Shown in pieces: positions 50,837 to 64,000 of a DNA stretch of 64,000 nt. Numbering within the stretch: the stretch's first letter is position 1; every line of letters starts with the position of its first letter. The notes beneath the pieces are model-generated. The model saw nothing but the letters and a program-made list of their open reading frames with translations, searched no databases and was not told the DNA's origin. The stretch lies in contig JAGSPU010001568.1 in NCBI GenBank assembly GCA_019321725.1, positions 62,001 through 126,000 of the forward strand. Direction: 5' to 3'. The stretch is from Paulownia fortunei. Its lineage: Eukaryota; Streptophyta; Magnoliopsida; Lamiales; Paulowniaceae. A program made the translations under genes and the position numbers.

Positions 50837-53800
50837 GGCCGTCACAAAGTATAAAAAACAAACCGTATCAGTATTCAACGCAAGAACGCTTTTGTTTTCC
50901 CACCTCTAATGATTCTACTGTTTCCCTAGGTGCCCCCTTTTTCTTCCCCTGACGAATTAAATGAAACAGTATATGCAATCACCCCACGAGAGAGTACTAT
51001 TTTTTTTGAGAGAAAAACTATAGAGGGATAGCGAATTAATAGAATCTTTGGCATGTGACATGGGTAGGGGCACATGCTACAGGTCAGAGAAAGCCAGCAG
51101 CAGTTTCCCAACAAGACAGAGAAATACACATAGGGTCGTCAGAAACACCACGTGGCAGAACTCAAGTTGTTAAAATTTCAACAAAATATCAACAAATTTG
51201 GGGATAATTTTTTTGGCAGAACTTTTAGTAGTATTATTTTTGATTATTTGTAGAAACATTTTATTTTGAATTAAAATCATTTTACCTTCCGGTGATTTTA
51301 TCCTATTATATTTTTAATTATATTATTTATTCTCTATATTTTTAATTGGTATTATTTTATCTTCTAATATTCTTAAAAAAATAACATAATTGTCCTTATT
51401 AATTTTAATAAAATTACTTTAAAAAATATTTTAAAATTAATAAACATATATTTATATTCTAATAATTTTTTCCTGATTAATTAACACTTACCATTAAATT
51501 TATATAAAACTTTGTTTAACATAAAATTTATTGGCTATTAATTTAATTTAATATAGTAAAATATTTTCTATCAAGTAATGCATTTATACTTATAAACTTA
51601 TTATTCATCACAAGTTTAATAATATGTAATATATTTCCAAACAATATTTCATCGATATGTGAAATATTAATAGTAATTTTTCAATTATTAATTAAACAAA
51701 CCTAATTTAATAAGATTTATATTAAATTAAAAAATAGTCATTTTGTGATTAATTTTTTTTAAACATCATGATGAATATATTTTAAATATAACATATTTTT
51801 TATTAAATCACGATAATAAGATTATTTATTAATAATAATAAAATAAATGCTAAAAATTTATTTTATTTAACATAGTTTTATTAATTTATCGAATTTAAGA
51901 TAATTTCATTAATAATAAAAACTTATTACTCATGTTTAGTATATTTAATAAAATATTTTTATAATATATAACATATTTTTTACATTTATGACTAATAAAA
52001 AACTTATACATAAAATATATTGGCTAACCAAATATTTTATTTCTAATATATAAAAAATATTTAAATTAAAAAAATAGCCATTATATTTGAATTTAATATT
52101 AAGTATTAATTAATAAAGTTATAAAATTTATTAGATATAAATACAAGTCTAGTAATTTTAAATATTTTTAAAGTAGTTTTACTAAAAATAATAGGTAATG
52201 ACAATTAAATTATTTTTATAAGTACGATGGGTAAAGTGTTATAATAATAGTATAAGGAGTAAAGTGATACTAATTGAAAGACAGAATGTAAAATGACACT
52301 CAATGAAAGTAAAAAAGGTAAGGTGTGATTAATCCTTTATATTTTGGCAAATATATAGTGAAACAAATATGTTTTAAAATTTAAATATTTGAAATTACCT
52401 AAAAAAAAAGATTATTTTGATAATTTGATGAAGGAAAAAAGTTCTGGTTATGTCAAAAAAATCGAGTATATATATGGCTTCTATTTAAATTTAGGATGAA
52501 TCAATATCTTTTATTTTTCTCGAACTTCTATATCTTTTACTCTATACTAATTGTGGCTTTTTTTACCCTTTTTTTTAATGCACTTTAATTTATTTCCAAA
52601 CCAGGTAACAAATGATATATATAATATAACTTACTAGAGTATGTTAATGTAAATTGTAATTATAATTAATGATGAATATCTAATTATTATGTAAACCAAT
52701 TTTGTTTTCATTTATTACAATTATTGTGAAGAAATACTTGTCATATTAATAAAAATTAATTAGTATATAATCAGTTATACTTATAAATTATTTATTATTT
52801 ATTATTGCTACTTTTATACTGCATGGTTTGAAATTTTCAAATGGAAAGATAACTGCAATTGCTTTTCCTATCTTGTTTGAGGGACTAAAATGAAAATACA
52901 AGAGTAAAGTGCAATTCTGTAAACTATACTTTGACCATTTTACCCTCCACATATGATATATGCACTGCCCAAAAAAAACACCGCGAAAAATTGATTAAAA
53001 GACTAAAAGCTGAATAAAAATTAAATTGCAATGATGAGATCACAATTTTAATTTTAAAAAATAAAAATAACACAAAATCTAAATTTCAAGGACTCCAAAT
53101 GTGATTTGTCCGATTACTAGAGGGTGTTTGGAAATTCATTCTAAATGAAATTTTAGATACAAAAGTTCATTTATAAAAAAATATGAATTTGATAATTATT
53201 TTTAAATGAATTCTTTACATTTCTACTGAATGGAAGTTAAAGTATATTTTTATCAAATAATTTTAACAATACTTATAAATAGGTAGATTTTTATTTCAAA
53301 GTTATTCCATTTACTTAGTTTTTTGCAAAATCCAAAACCACGAAATCATACTTCTTTTTATTTTTAGTTTTGTTTTTTTCTCAAAGAAAAAATGGTGAAT
53401 TTAAATATGATTGTGTGTGTGTGCACCACATACCAGCGAAACTTCCTTGGAAAAGGAAGTGAATGATTGATGCAAATTGGCGGTCATCCTTATTGGTTAT
53501 AGAGTTCGAATTGGATACGTTGCTATATGAGGTCGCAATAGCCAAACAAAAATCTTCTACTTCAATTCCCTGCATAAAAATGGATCTATTCAGAATTAAG
53601 GATTTATATATATCCAATCATATCCATTTTTTAAATTATATTTTGAAATATTAATTATTTAGTCGAACTGATGTGATGAGAATAAGATTCTCATAATTGA
53701 AAATAAAAATACTCGCTCAAGATAAAAAAATAATTTAATCGACACATATTAAATATAAATTCACTTAAAATAGATTTTTTTTGTTTTTTCATTTTTCTCC

Positions 53801-55627
53801 CACCTAATTGATTGGATAAATGTCAAGAGAATGTTTGTTTAGGCTAAAGTAGGGTGGACCATAGCACAAAGAATATGGTTGTAGAAATATAGTGTGTGGC
53901 TAAAAAGACGTAAAGCGTGGTGTATAATTTGGATGAACTTAATAATCTAATTAAATTAGGTATTTCTCTAGATCTTGTACTCAATTATTCACTTCCCTAC
54001 CTAAAAATGTTTTCTAAAATTAAAAAAAAAAATGGAACGTTAAACATATTTGCATTTCTCTTTGGATTCAAAAAATTTTTGCAACTAAGTTTTCTATTTT
54101 GCCCTCAACTACTTTTGGCCATGTCAAGACTAAAATATGATTGGTTGACAGCTGAAAATAATTGTTTTATAGTACAATGATTGAACATGGTTGGATCAAA
54201 GACTCATCATATATTTTCACCCCAATGCTTGAACTTTTTCACTATTAGAAAGTTAAAGTTACGTTAGAAAGTTGAATTTATTCTAAATTATTGGACTCTT
54301 AAAATATATGTATGTTAATTAGGCATTTTTTATTTTTTTGCATTAATTTTAAGATGAGTTCTTTTCAAATTTATTTATTACAAATTAAAATTGTACCAAA
54401 TTTTACACCAATCAAATTGGGTAATAAAATCAAATGAAAGCTTAAAAACTACATTAAATTTCTCAATAAAAGCCAAAGGACTACCATATTTTTTAATTAA
54501 ACTAACTCAAATACACACTTTAGCTTATTTTTTACCATCACATGGAAAAAGTGGTAAATCAAATTTTATTTTATTCTTAGTTAGAGAGTCTTTAAAAATT
54601 TTCTTTAAAAAAACGTATACAAAATGCACATCCTAAACTGACTTTCTAGGTGTACTTTTCTTCTGAATATCATAATTTAAAAGTATAATTGCGTATGAAG
54701 TAAAATATGAAATGTTAATATCATTTCTATTTATGAACAAGTGTTTGGATTAAAAAAGATAAGCTATCCTCATGGATGAAGAATAGTGTTTTTTTTTTTC
54801 ATCAATTAATATTCATAAAAACGTGGTGAAATGGATCCGTCCAGATTTTCAATCCTGCGATATTATTGCATGGATAATTTTGTCATGAACAATCTGCATT
54901 TTTATACTTCTCTTTTTTTTTTTTTGGTGATGAACAAGTGGATCGTTACACCTCGTTGTGCATATTTTAACCTCTTTTAATTCTTCAAAATCTTCCAACT
55001 TAACATTTGGATAAGATCAAACAATTAAAAATAAAAAATAAAAAAATGAAATCCACATCTTAAATCAAGATTATCATAAATAATATGCTTACAAATTTGA
55101 TTAGACAAAGACTAATTAAAATGCCAATTGCCAAGATAGAGATGTATACGAAATCAATAATCAAATGATGAAAGAAAAATTTTATTTGATTTACGTGGAA
55201 TCCACCACATAAATCACAATGTATGTCGGGACGAATTATGGATAATGGAATTTCTTGGAATCCTGATATTTGCTTCAGGGAATTTCTTGGAATCTTCTTC
55301 TTTTTCTTATGATGCTTAATATGTGTCGTTGGGATAATTATACCCATTAAGGATAGAAAAGTTACTGCCATCAATTATTTTGATAGATGAAAAGTTGCTC
55401 AATTATGACTGGTGGCCCTTATTTTGTCAGCAAAGGACAAAATGATAATTCTCCTGATAACTTAAATTGAAAAAGAAAGAAACCTGTTTAGGAGGTTTTA
55501 TCAACGAGGACAAAATGGAAAACGTTTCCTTAACTATTTTTAAGAGGTTTCCTAGATATTAAATTTAGGACAAAAAACCGTGAATATGGGTGATAGCCAC
55601 ACATTTCCAAATAATATATATATGGTT

Positions 55628-55980
55628 GGTAAACTAGTCGGTCCAAATCCAAACCCGACCTATTCCATTTGGAATAAATTTTAATAGTATAATATGTTTG
55701 GATTAAATTTTTTTTTAAATTTAATCCGATTCAAACCCATATTTAAATTTATTTAATTTTTTATTTTTAAATAAAGTTATTATATATGTTTATATAATAT
55801 TCTTTTATAAAAGTGATTTTTTTTAAAAATAATTAATAGTATTATTTCTTAAAAAAATATTTTTAAAATTATAAAATAAATTTAATAAATACAACGAATC
55901 TATCCATTAAATTTAAATTTAATTTTTTATAAAATTAAATAAATCTAACTCAAATCTAACTCAAATCTAACTCATTTTCA
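55628..55980 (-). repeat. Dispersed AT-rich repeat, copy D (inverted)
   Basis: The reverse complement of about 55850-55895 reads TTATTTTATAATTTTAAAAA followed by TATT, the core found in copies A, B and C. The left part has AAATCCAAACCCGACC and AATCCGATTCAAACCC, comparable to the heads of the other copies. An 11-base unit AAATCTAACTC is repeated three times at 55941-55973. Confidence 0.5.
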
Positions 55981-56959
55981 CGAGTAAGTATTTAGCATGT
56001 AACCATCATATGGAAACCTCAGACGCAGACAAAGGATGGGGCCAGAGGCCATTCAGCCTTTTGTCCACATCCAGCCCACCTATTAATGATTGTTCTATTT
56101 TGGGCACAGTTTGAGTCGTCAAATTTAACTTTGTCACTTCATTTGAAGTAGTCAAAATAAGTCAAAAGTATTCAGTGGGATCAGCTGCTAATTAAATTAA
56201 CTTCCAAGTCTTTTTCTTTAATAATATAAAATAAATAAAAAAGGTGAAGATCATTTTATCTTCTGCACCCTGTCCTTTTCATTAATTTAATCTTACATAA
56301 GTAAACGGCTAGTGTATATCCTTTGACATACTAGCAACTTAATTATTTTTAATATTGTTTGACTTGGTTTTGCTAATGCAAAATGCAGCCAAATTGCTTG
56401 CATACAATGAATAAAAATATTATTATTAATAATAATATCAAATTCATAGGATGTCTTGTTTACTTGTCTTCTTTGTGAAAGAAAAAAAAATACATTAATA
56501 TCATTATCGTAATTTGAGACGTCCCATCATGAAATTTTTAATTTTTATACCAAAAATAGAGTTATTATACTTGAATAGTAATTTTTACCTCATAGTAGCA
56601 TTAATTCTCATAAAAAGTGATAGTGACTTATCTTCGTTGTAGTAATTTAATATGTACCATCTAAATTGTGACATACGTGTGATTGTAATTCACCCCACAA
56701 TTTGTTACATTGATGGCACATGAATATTGCCTTTAGCATTAATTGAATATAAATTGATTTGAGTACATGTGCCAGAATTTTTTAAATTTTAGGACCAAAT
56801 TATCCTTTAGTGTAGTAAGAAACCAAATTTGGTTGCCTCCTTATTTTATGAGAGAATCAATTTGATTAGGAGACATGGACCGTGTTACTTTAGTTAGCAA
56901 TAAATCTTATTTGGAAACATGTAAGTATTATTCTGATACACTTAAAAACCATACATACA

Positions 56960-56969
<10 letters not shown>

Positions 56970-57010
<41 letters not shown>
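56970..57010. repeat. Microsatellite (TA)n
   Basis: About 20 uninterrupted TA units, preceded by a short TG/TA stretch. Confidence 0.95.
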
Positions 57011-57012
<2 letters not shown>

Positions 57013-57889
57013 CTTACAAAGTTTGCAATTCTATACCGCTATACTATATAATCTTTCTTTTAATTTAAATAGTGTTACACTTCATATTTTAATATCATCA
57101 ATATATATCAAGTGCATATTAATAATATTATTTTATATACTTAAAATATATTAATAATATTAAAAAAAAAATATTTTAAATAGAGAATCTAGCATTCTGT
57201 TACACGAGCTAGCCCACCCCAAAAAATCCAGGCTGGGCTAAACAAATGGGCTGCAAGAGTTTAACAAATCTATAAAAGCATAGCTGGTCTCTTTATGGAC
57301 CACAGATCATATATACAAATAGTTGTGATTATTTGAAATTTAGAGACTTAATAATTGTTAATTACATCCTTACATGCAAAATAAAAAAAAATATATTGTC
57401 AAAATTTCTTTTTGAGTTAAAGTCGAATATTTTTAGTTAAGTAGTTACAGAAAAAGAAATAAAAAGGTTTCGATCTTCTGATATACACTTCTTTTGGTAA
57501 AGAAAGACAAGCACCCTTTTTTTTTTTTTTTTTCCCTGAAAAAGGCCCCGTCGCTTGATATTATGATTGGATGGACCAAGCCAGATTACGAGTGAATCAA
57601 AGTTCTAAAATCCTTTGCTTCTTGATTCGTAACAAAAGTTGCCAACACTGAACATTGAAGAAGATTGTAGTATTCAAGATTCAAGAATTTACAAAAGAAA
57701 AAGAAGATTGTTTATTTGTTCTTCCTTGGATCCTTGCACAAATAAACATGGCAAAAATCACCAGAGCGCCTAACTAAATAAAATTGAAACAAGATGCATG
57801 GTTGAATCCTTATGCTTCTCTTCATTGTTGGAGAGCCACCGTCCGTTTTCCACGATCAAGATTGCAAGATTCACACGAACTCATTATCT

Positions 57890-58204
57890 CTATCGCGTCT
57901 GGTCATGGGCACGACGGAGGACATTCTCGAAGGCCTCGCCGGAGCACGGCACCGCCAAGGGCCCAAAGGGACTGATATCGTCCTGGTATTTGTCAAGCAT
58001 CGCTACGAAGGCGGGGGAATTGGCAGCGGCCGTCGGAACCAGATATCTTATACGCTCTTCTCCGACGTATATGGGAATGAATCCTCCAGGAGCACAGGAT
58101 CGCTTCTGGTCTCCATTCTCCAACTTCTCGTAACCGCTGTGATCACCATTCTTGAAGGTCACCTTCTTCAACAGGCGCTGAAATTTGTGGGAAAACACTG
58201 CCAT
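57890..58204 (-). CDS. SAUR family protein (104 aa)
   Basis: Single intact exon, start ATG at 58204-58202. A short variable N-terminus (MAVFSHKFQRLLKKVTFKNG) is followed by the SAUR core: APGGFIPIYVGEERIRYLVP, then SPAFVAMLDKYQDD and GPLAVPCSGEAFENVLRRA. In Arabidopsis many SAURs inhibit PP2C-D phosphatases at the plasma membrane and so activate proton pumps for cell expansion; this is known for the family and not shown for this member. Length and lack of introns fit the family. The opposite strand has open frames of similar length, which carry no family features and are shadows. No auxin response element was confidently located in the flank. Confidence 0.92.
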   Translation of the reverse strand: MAVFSHKFQRLLKKVTFKNGDHSGYEKLENGDQKRSCAPGGFIPIYVGEERIRYLVPTAAANSPAFVAMLDKYQDDISPFGPLAVPCSGEAFENVLRRAHDQTR

Positions 58205-61200
58205 TGTGCGTATCTTCTGAAGATATCAAAGACTTAAACAGGAAACAGGGAGATCTCAGGCTAATCAACTTGTGAAAATAAAGGGTTTTAGAATTCTTGA
58301 CAGTGAATGAAGGGAGTATAGAAATAGAGAAATTGATGAAAGATCAGTTATGGAGTTGAAATTTTTTACAGCAAAATTAAGAATGAATTTTGAAGTATAT
58401 ACAGAGGTGGGATTCCTACTCCTGATCGCAGTGGCATCTGCGCCTAGAAAATAAGCACGCCATCCTATTTTCAACAGGTTTAGGGCTTGAATAATTCCTT
58501 ATAATCTGGAATCAGAGTTAGACATAGATTGTGCTTCTTACATACGCGTATATTTCAAATTGCAGCAGTTGCTTTGGCTCTCAGGATGTAATCTCGTCCA
58601 CCTCTTATATTAACACGGGTTTAATTTCACTTCTAGTTGGGCAAGAATTTTGGTGAATCCATGATATTCCTAGGTTTTCAAGCGTGTGTAGAACTCTACA
58701 AAGAATAGAATTCCACTTTCCCCTCGACAGTAATACTATTTTATATAGACAAAATTTAATAAATTTTTAATTATTTTAATTTATATAGAAATATATGCGG
58801 GTATTTATCTACATTTATAGTATTAATTGTTGATAATTGATATTTATAAATTCTTGATTGATGACTGATAATTCACTATTGATTAATTGATATGTGATAT
58901 ACTTATTTATTTAATCAATTCACTTAAAAAATAAATCTCTTTGATAATAATACAGGATAGAAAAATAATAATAAAAAAAGAGTTTTACCTGAAAATAAAA
59001 AACTAGGATAGTATCAATATTACAAACAAATGAAATTAACGAACAATGTCGCCTGGCTTATGTTAAGGGAAATGCTGAAATGCTTTACAAAATGAATCCA
59101 TGTCTGAAGAGATAGAGCAGATCTGAAAGGGGCTTTGAAATGATAATAAGTGTTATCAAATAATGTATTTTGGTCTAATTTGAATTTTTTTAACAGATTC
59201 CCAAATCTTTTTCTTGATTCTTGCTGATTTTTGGACCCTAATTTAGATATCTAAAATGAAAATCAATCAGTTAGTTGAGGTGTTTCTTAATTTATCTATT
59301 TAAATCAAGTATAAATATTTAAAAGCCATTAAATTCCTAAATTAATGGTCATCAATGAATGTTTACATATAATTAAATAAATTCAAAATCTCAAAATTGG
59401 CTCAATTGCAGTCAAACACAACTCTCATAGTATATAAAGATTGAAGTAAGGGATAAGATCAGTTTCAAAAATAAAAAAAGTCATTAAATTTGAAAATAAA
59501 ATTTATTAATAATTTTTTTTTGAAAAAATACCAAAAATTAGTATTCAGTAAAAATTGATTGAATTGTAAGAAATAGGATTGGGCCCAGAGTATACTCACC
59601 ATAGGCCCATCAACACGTTATTGGGTCGGACATCTTGATGTGAACAAGTCCAGTGTTCTACATTCATGACGCTTTGCTCGCATTTCTTTGTTGAGATTAA
59701 TAAAAAAAAAACCCAACAAAAGATTTTCTATCCAAAAAACTTCAATTTTTAATTTTTTTAATCTAACAAAACCAATGATAATGGAGTCCAAAAGTTATTT
59801 TTTTTAAAAGGTGTTAGATTAAAAGTTAACGTTCGATTCTTTAAAAATGGAAAAATAGTAGATTTTTTTTTTAAAATTGATTTTTTTTTGTGATTTTTTT
59901 TGGATTAAAAAAATTTATTTTAAGGGTTTTTCTGGCATTTTACGCAATAATAAAAGTCAATTTTGTGCTACTATTTTCCAAAGTTACTCATCATTTGTCA
60001 AAACTTATGAAAAAAATAGTTAGTATATTAACGAATGCATAGTCTACATATAATTCAAAGACTTAACATTTTACGAAAATGACAAAATTATAATTGCATT
60101 CTAAATTTAAGGAAATAATTTGAAAATTTATTGATGGGTTCAAATCAGAGATAAAATTGTCGCACAAAAACATGGGCCAAGATTCATTCAAGTTTAATTT
60201 TTAGGTTTTGGCTTCTCATTATATAAAAACACTTTTTTTTTTCTATTAACATTTCTTTGATAATAAAAATGCCCCTATAGCCTTGGATATGAACTTTTAT
60301 CACTCTAAACATAAATTCGATAATTTCAGAAAAAAAAAAAGAAAGGAAAGGGGTATAACATTCCTCATTTTGTTCTTTTTCTTTATGTTTTTCAAAAACT
60401 TTTGCCTTGGGATAAAGTATAGGTATTGGGCACCTAAAATGTGTCTTTTGTTTAGGCAGGAAGGTACTCTAGCTAGGGATACTTATTTGTCTTGGACCAG
60501 AAAAAAGGTTGCCAGAGGCATGAAAAAAGTGATGCATACCATGTTTCTTCCTCGGACCACAAAAACAAAAGTACCACCATGCCCATGACCTAATGTTCTC
60601 TACTCTCATCCCTAGAATATCGAATGAACCTTAATTTGTTATTGGCTATTGATTCGTAAATGTTTACCACCATTCCTCTTAATTTATTAGATGAATTGAA
60701 TATGTTGCATTGCATTTATTTAAATATTTCCCGTTACATTCATTTAAATATTTCACTTGACGACGTGTTATACATGCGATATATTTTTTTTTTTCACTAA
60801 CTCAAATTTTAGATTTACGTTCAATTAATTTTGGACGAGGCCGATTTTTTCCTAATTTGATCTACAGGTAAATTTAAATATGATCACAGCCTATAAATGA
60901 TCGAAACAGTACTTTCGCTTGAAACCATCTCACCCAATAGATCTCTCTTTACGTTATGCGGTAGGGGCCCTCAGAGGCGCACCCAATAAATCTCTCTTTA
61001 CGTTAGCGGCAGGAGCCCTCAGAGAGCAACACAACTGCGTCATAATTTGTGCATCCATTAATATTCAAATCTCGATACTTCTTGTTAACCTTCAACCATC
61101 TTATTATTACGCTAATGTCGTGGGAAGACACATATTTTTCAAATTTAAATGAACTGATACATCATCATAATTGTAATTTATGGATCTCGATATTTATTAG

Positions 61201-62598
61201 TTCAACCAGACATCATTACATTTTTTCATCTTTGTCCACCAAGAGTTGATTCAATGATCAAAATATACCTAGATACTAACTCTATTAATTAAGAACACTA
61301 GAAGTTATGGAGGACTGGTTCCATTGAGGAAAATTGACTAAAATGGACTGCAACCTGTAAAATACGCGGACTAATCTTCCATAACCTCTACAATTGCAGC
61401 AATACGATACTTGCAGTGCGGGTCTTCCGGCAGGATCTACTCCAGTAATGCAGCTATACTGCACCGGGCCTTCCACGGAACTGTAATTATATTGTTTTTC
61501 TAATGGTTGACTTACATATATGGCTAATCTTGATAGCGTATGGATGAAATGAGTGTCTGCAATGAAATAAGTGGGTTTTACTAATTTATTTTACTTAAAA
61601 CCTCGTGGTTAATTTTTTTTTCTCAAAAAGAAAGAAATTCTCATAGAATGAAATAAAGAAAATATCAAAGCAATAAAATTATTCACTCTTGGCTTTTGAT
61701 TTGTGAAAATTGAGAATTATTTCAAAATTTTATAGAAAATTATTATTCCTAATATATATGAACGTGATAAAAAAATAAAGTATTTCTTTAAAACCAACCA
61801 TTGTAGCAATGCTATATTTCGTGGGAGAGGATAATCTTATATAACTTTACTTGGGTTACGCAATAATAAGATCTATTAATATATAATGGATTTTATTTGA
61901 ATCACATCTATTAATATATAATGGACTCTATTCGATCTTTAAGATGCTATACCCGAAAATGTATGTAGAAAATAAATAAGTAATCAATTTCTTATAAAAT
62001 AACATATGTCCATTATACAAATATGACAATACGTGGATTGCAATGACTAGAATTATTTTAAAATTTGAAATCCCAAAACCTCTTAAAAATAATTCAATTA
62101 ATCTTTGTATCACCAAAACCCACAATTTAAAAGTTCAGATTTCACAATAACTTATGTTGCACGAGCAAATATTTTGTGTATGGCAAAAAATACATGCATA
62201 TATAGACCACATTTATCACCTCAAATATTACATGCACCACTTGAAACATATCAATAAAGGCCACTTAACTTTCCTTAATTTTCGTCCCTCTTAAGGTAAA
62301 ATTTTTAAGCAGTAATTATCTTTTTGTCCTATTGCAAATCACGATATATGTCAGTTTTTGTGGTTAATCAAACAGACTCAAGTGTCGTTAAACTTTTTGA
62401 CAAAATTGGAATTTAATGAAATTTCAAGTTGCCGGTTGCCACATGTTAGCTCCTCTTTATCCTGCCGCTTCACCAATAATGTGAGAAGGGATACTCAAAA
62501 GTCACTTAAATCGAGGGAAGAACGACTCACGCATGCACATTCTTAGTTGCACTTCAAGATGGCCACTCGGATAAACTAACACAGAAAAGGAAGAAAAC
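58205..62598. other. Intergenic region between divergent SAUR and GT47 genes
   Basis: About 4.4 kb, AT-rich. The first few hundred bases hold the SAUR leader and promoter, and the last few hundred the GT47 promoter. A 47-base imperfect tandem duplication lies at 60931-61025. No gene could be supported. Confidence 0.55.
60931..61025 (+). repeat. Imperfect tandem duplication, about 49-bp period
   Basis: Two copies of a unit that begins CACCCAATA(G/A)ATCTCTC, continues through TTTACGTTA and ends GCCCTCAGAG. They start at 60931 and 60980 and differ by a few substitutions and a 2-base indel. The block is much more GC-rich than its surroundings. Confidence 0.85.
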
Positions 62599-64000
62599 AT
62601 GGCGGATTCATCATTATCTTCTTCTTCAAAGCTTGTGTATTTTGTAGTAATTCCGTTGATTTTGTTATCTGGGCTTCTGATTATATTGAACCAGAAGCCT
62701 TCTAGCAGTTATTCATGGCCATCTTTTCATGATCCTGCGAATTCACATTCTGGAGCTCGTGGTCCTCCTGCTACAGGGAAGGATGTAGAACAGACTTCCA
62801 GGGCGGCGCCGCCTCATGCTACCCCAGCTACGGGGGATCAGTTACCGGTAAGGCCGCCCCCAATTCTCTGATCAATTTCTGCTGCGTACATAAACACCAT
62901 GAAATTCACTTATTTTAAGTTGCAACTTCTACGTTTTTGTGCAAGTCAAACAATAATGAATTGTTCAATTTTCATGTGATTTTCTTGAGTTCTTAGGTAT
63001 ATCATGGGGCATGCTCCCTGGTTTTGTTTGAATAGTACTCTGTATAAGACAGAGGCATCAGAAGTACATACACTTGGTGCATGTAAACGACAGTTGTTTT
63101 TACCTTAAGAATCTGAACTCAATTTGGATCTCAGAAGCACTAATTTCTTGAAGTTCTGGAGAATTGTTTTGATGTTCTTCTTCGGTTTGAGATGAAAAAA
63201 TTACCTAACATTAGGAAAGCATCAGTTGTTTACGGGCCGTCCTACCAGGAGTGGGAATGGCACGTACCCTTTAAGATGCAATGTTTGTTCTCATGATGTA
63301 ACCTCCCACATGCTATCTTAAATTGACTCTGGTGTGATAATCTGACTCGAAGTTAAACAGGTTATGGAGAAAGAAGAGAGCAAGAAATCTCCTAGATATT
63401 GGAAAAAATATAGCAATTTAGACAATTTTGAGATCATTGAGGCTAGTCTAGCCCAAGCTCGAGCAACTATACAAGAGTCTCTGCGCAACAATGAAACATC
63501 ATATGACCCTGATTATGTCCCTGCAGGTGCATTTTACAGGAATGCCAATGCTTTTCACAGGTGCTGATCATTTGCTCATTCTTCTTCAATCACGACACAG
63601 AGTGATTTGGGCATAAATTATTTGGCTTGTAGTAAAAAATTGAAGAGAAAAATAAGGTTGTTAATCAAGTATATCAGAAGTACTATTTGCAATTTTAGAC
63701 TTGACCAGTTTATTTGTTATGTAGGAGCTACTTGGAAATGGAGAAACTGTTTAAGATATATGTATATGAGGATGGAGATCCCCCGTTATTTCATTACAGC
63801 AAAAGTCTGGGGATTCTCGGGATTGAGGGTATTCTCATTCATCAGATTGAGATCAGCAAATTCCGTACCAGAGATCCTGGAAAGGCCCATGTTTACTTCA
63901 TTCCATTAAGCGTGCAGTCAATAGCCAGCTATGCTTATGTGCTCCACAACCGAGCATGGAGTCCACTGCAAAATATAGCCAGAGACTATGTGAAACTTAT
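62599..64000 (+). CDS. Exostosin-family (GT47) glycosyltransferase, N-terminal part (At5g03795-like)
   Basis: Three exons are visible: 62599-62847, 63361-63560 and 63725 to the window edge; introns are GT-AG and phases agree. Residues 12-31 form one hydrophobic segment (VYFVVIPLILLSGLLIIL), the signal anchor of a type II Golgi membrane protein. A Ser/Pro-rich stem follows to about residue 83. The catalytic exostosin region begins at about residue 150: SYLEMEKLFKIYVYEDGDPP, GIEGILIHQIE, FRTRDPGKAHVYFIP, SIASYAYVLHNRAW. The start ATG is the first in frame with this anchor. GT47 enzymes build or decorate pectin, xyloglucan or xylan; the sugar and acceptor are not evident here. The nucleotide-binding C-terminal half lies outside the window. 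Confidence 0.9.

Larger units (their letters stand above)
50837..57889. other. Very AT-rich intergenic region
   Basis: About 7 kb. The first 300 bases are the likely leader and promoter of the TauE gene. From about 51180 to 53400 the DNA is almost entirely A and T with no supported ORF. It also contains dispersed-repeat copy D (inverted), a long TA microsatellite (56970-57010) and a T17 tract near 57518. The last few hundred bases are the 3' flank of the SAUR gene. ORFs of 60-100 codons here lack family features. Confidence 0.55.

Noticed and set aside
57812..58237. Plus-strand ORF of 141 codons over the SAUR gene
   Set aside because: The minus-strand frame is a clear SAUR protein; this frame has no recognisable motif.

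Overview
The window is nuclear DNA of a flowering plant, most likely a eudicot. The genes are split by AT-rich GT-AG introns, lie far apart in very AT-rich intergenic DNA, and encode plant-only families (trihelix factors, HD-Zip I, F-box/PP2, SAUR, dirigent). No organelle or bacterial gene cluster is present. The species cannot be named from the sequence alone.

Layout. 1-1984 (-): 5' part of a gene fusing a trihelix DNA-binding domain to a UMP-kinase-like domain; it runs off the left edge. 6555-14881 (+): cytosolic pyruvate kinase, 16 exons. 15531-15603 (+): tRNA-Arg(UCU). 16730-18199 (-): intronless trihelix factor of the GT-gamma type. 24360-28341 (+): F-box/PP2-A13-like protein, 3 exons. 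36573-38570 (+): HD-Zip I factor of the LMI1/ATHB51 type, 3 exons. 39453-39995 (-): dirigent protein. 41018-42870 (-): ribosomal protein eL24, 5 exons. 47161-50836 (-): TauE/SafE-family membrane protein, 12 exons. 57890-58204 (-): SAUR protein. 62599 to the right edge (+): exostosin-type (GT47) glycosyltransferase, incomplete. The long gaps hold simple repeats, a candidate tRNA-derived SINE and four copies of an AT-rich dispersed repeat.

The genes do not form one pathway; each is an ordinary independent plant locus. Two links stand out. The two trihelix genes lie 15 kb apart, and their closest Arabidopsis relatives, from memory, are the neighbouring loci At3g10030 and At3g10040, so this may be conserved microsynteny. 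Second, six of the ten protein genes carry small deletions inside otherwise well-conserved exons. I count 16 sites (17 bases) against family reading frames and no insertions. Splice sites and both flanks stay intact, so uncorrected sequencing deletions are more likely than six independent pseudogenes. Reading frames given here were followed through those sites by exon phase and family similarity.

The most interesting object is the trihelix-UMP kinase fusion: a DNA-binding domain joined in frame, by a phase-2 intron, to a nucleotide-kinase-like fold. The fusion exists in other plants but its biochemical logic is, to my knowledge, unexplained.
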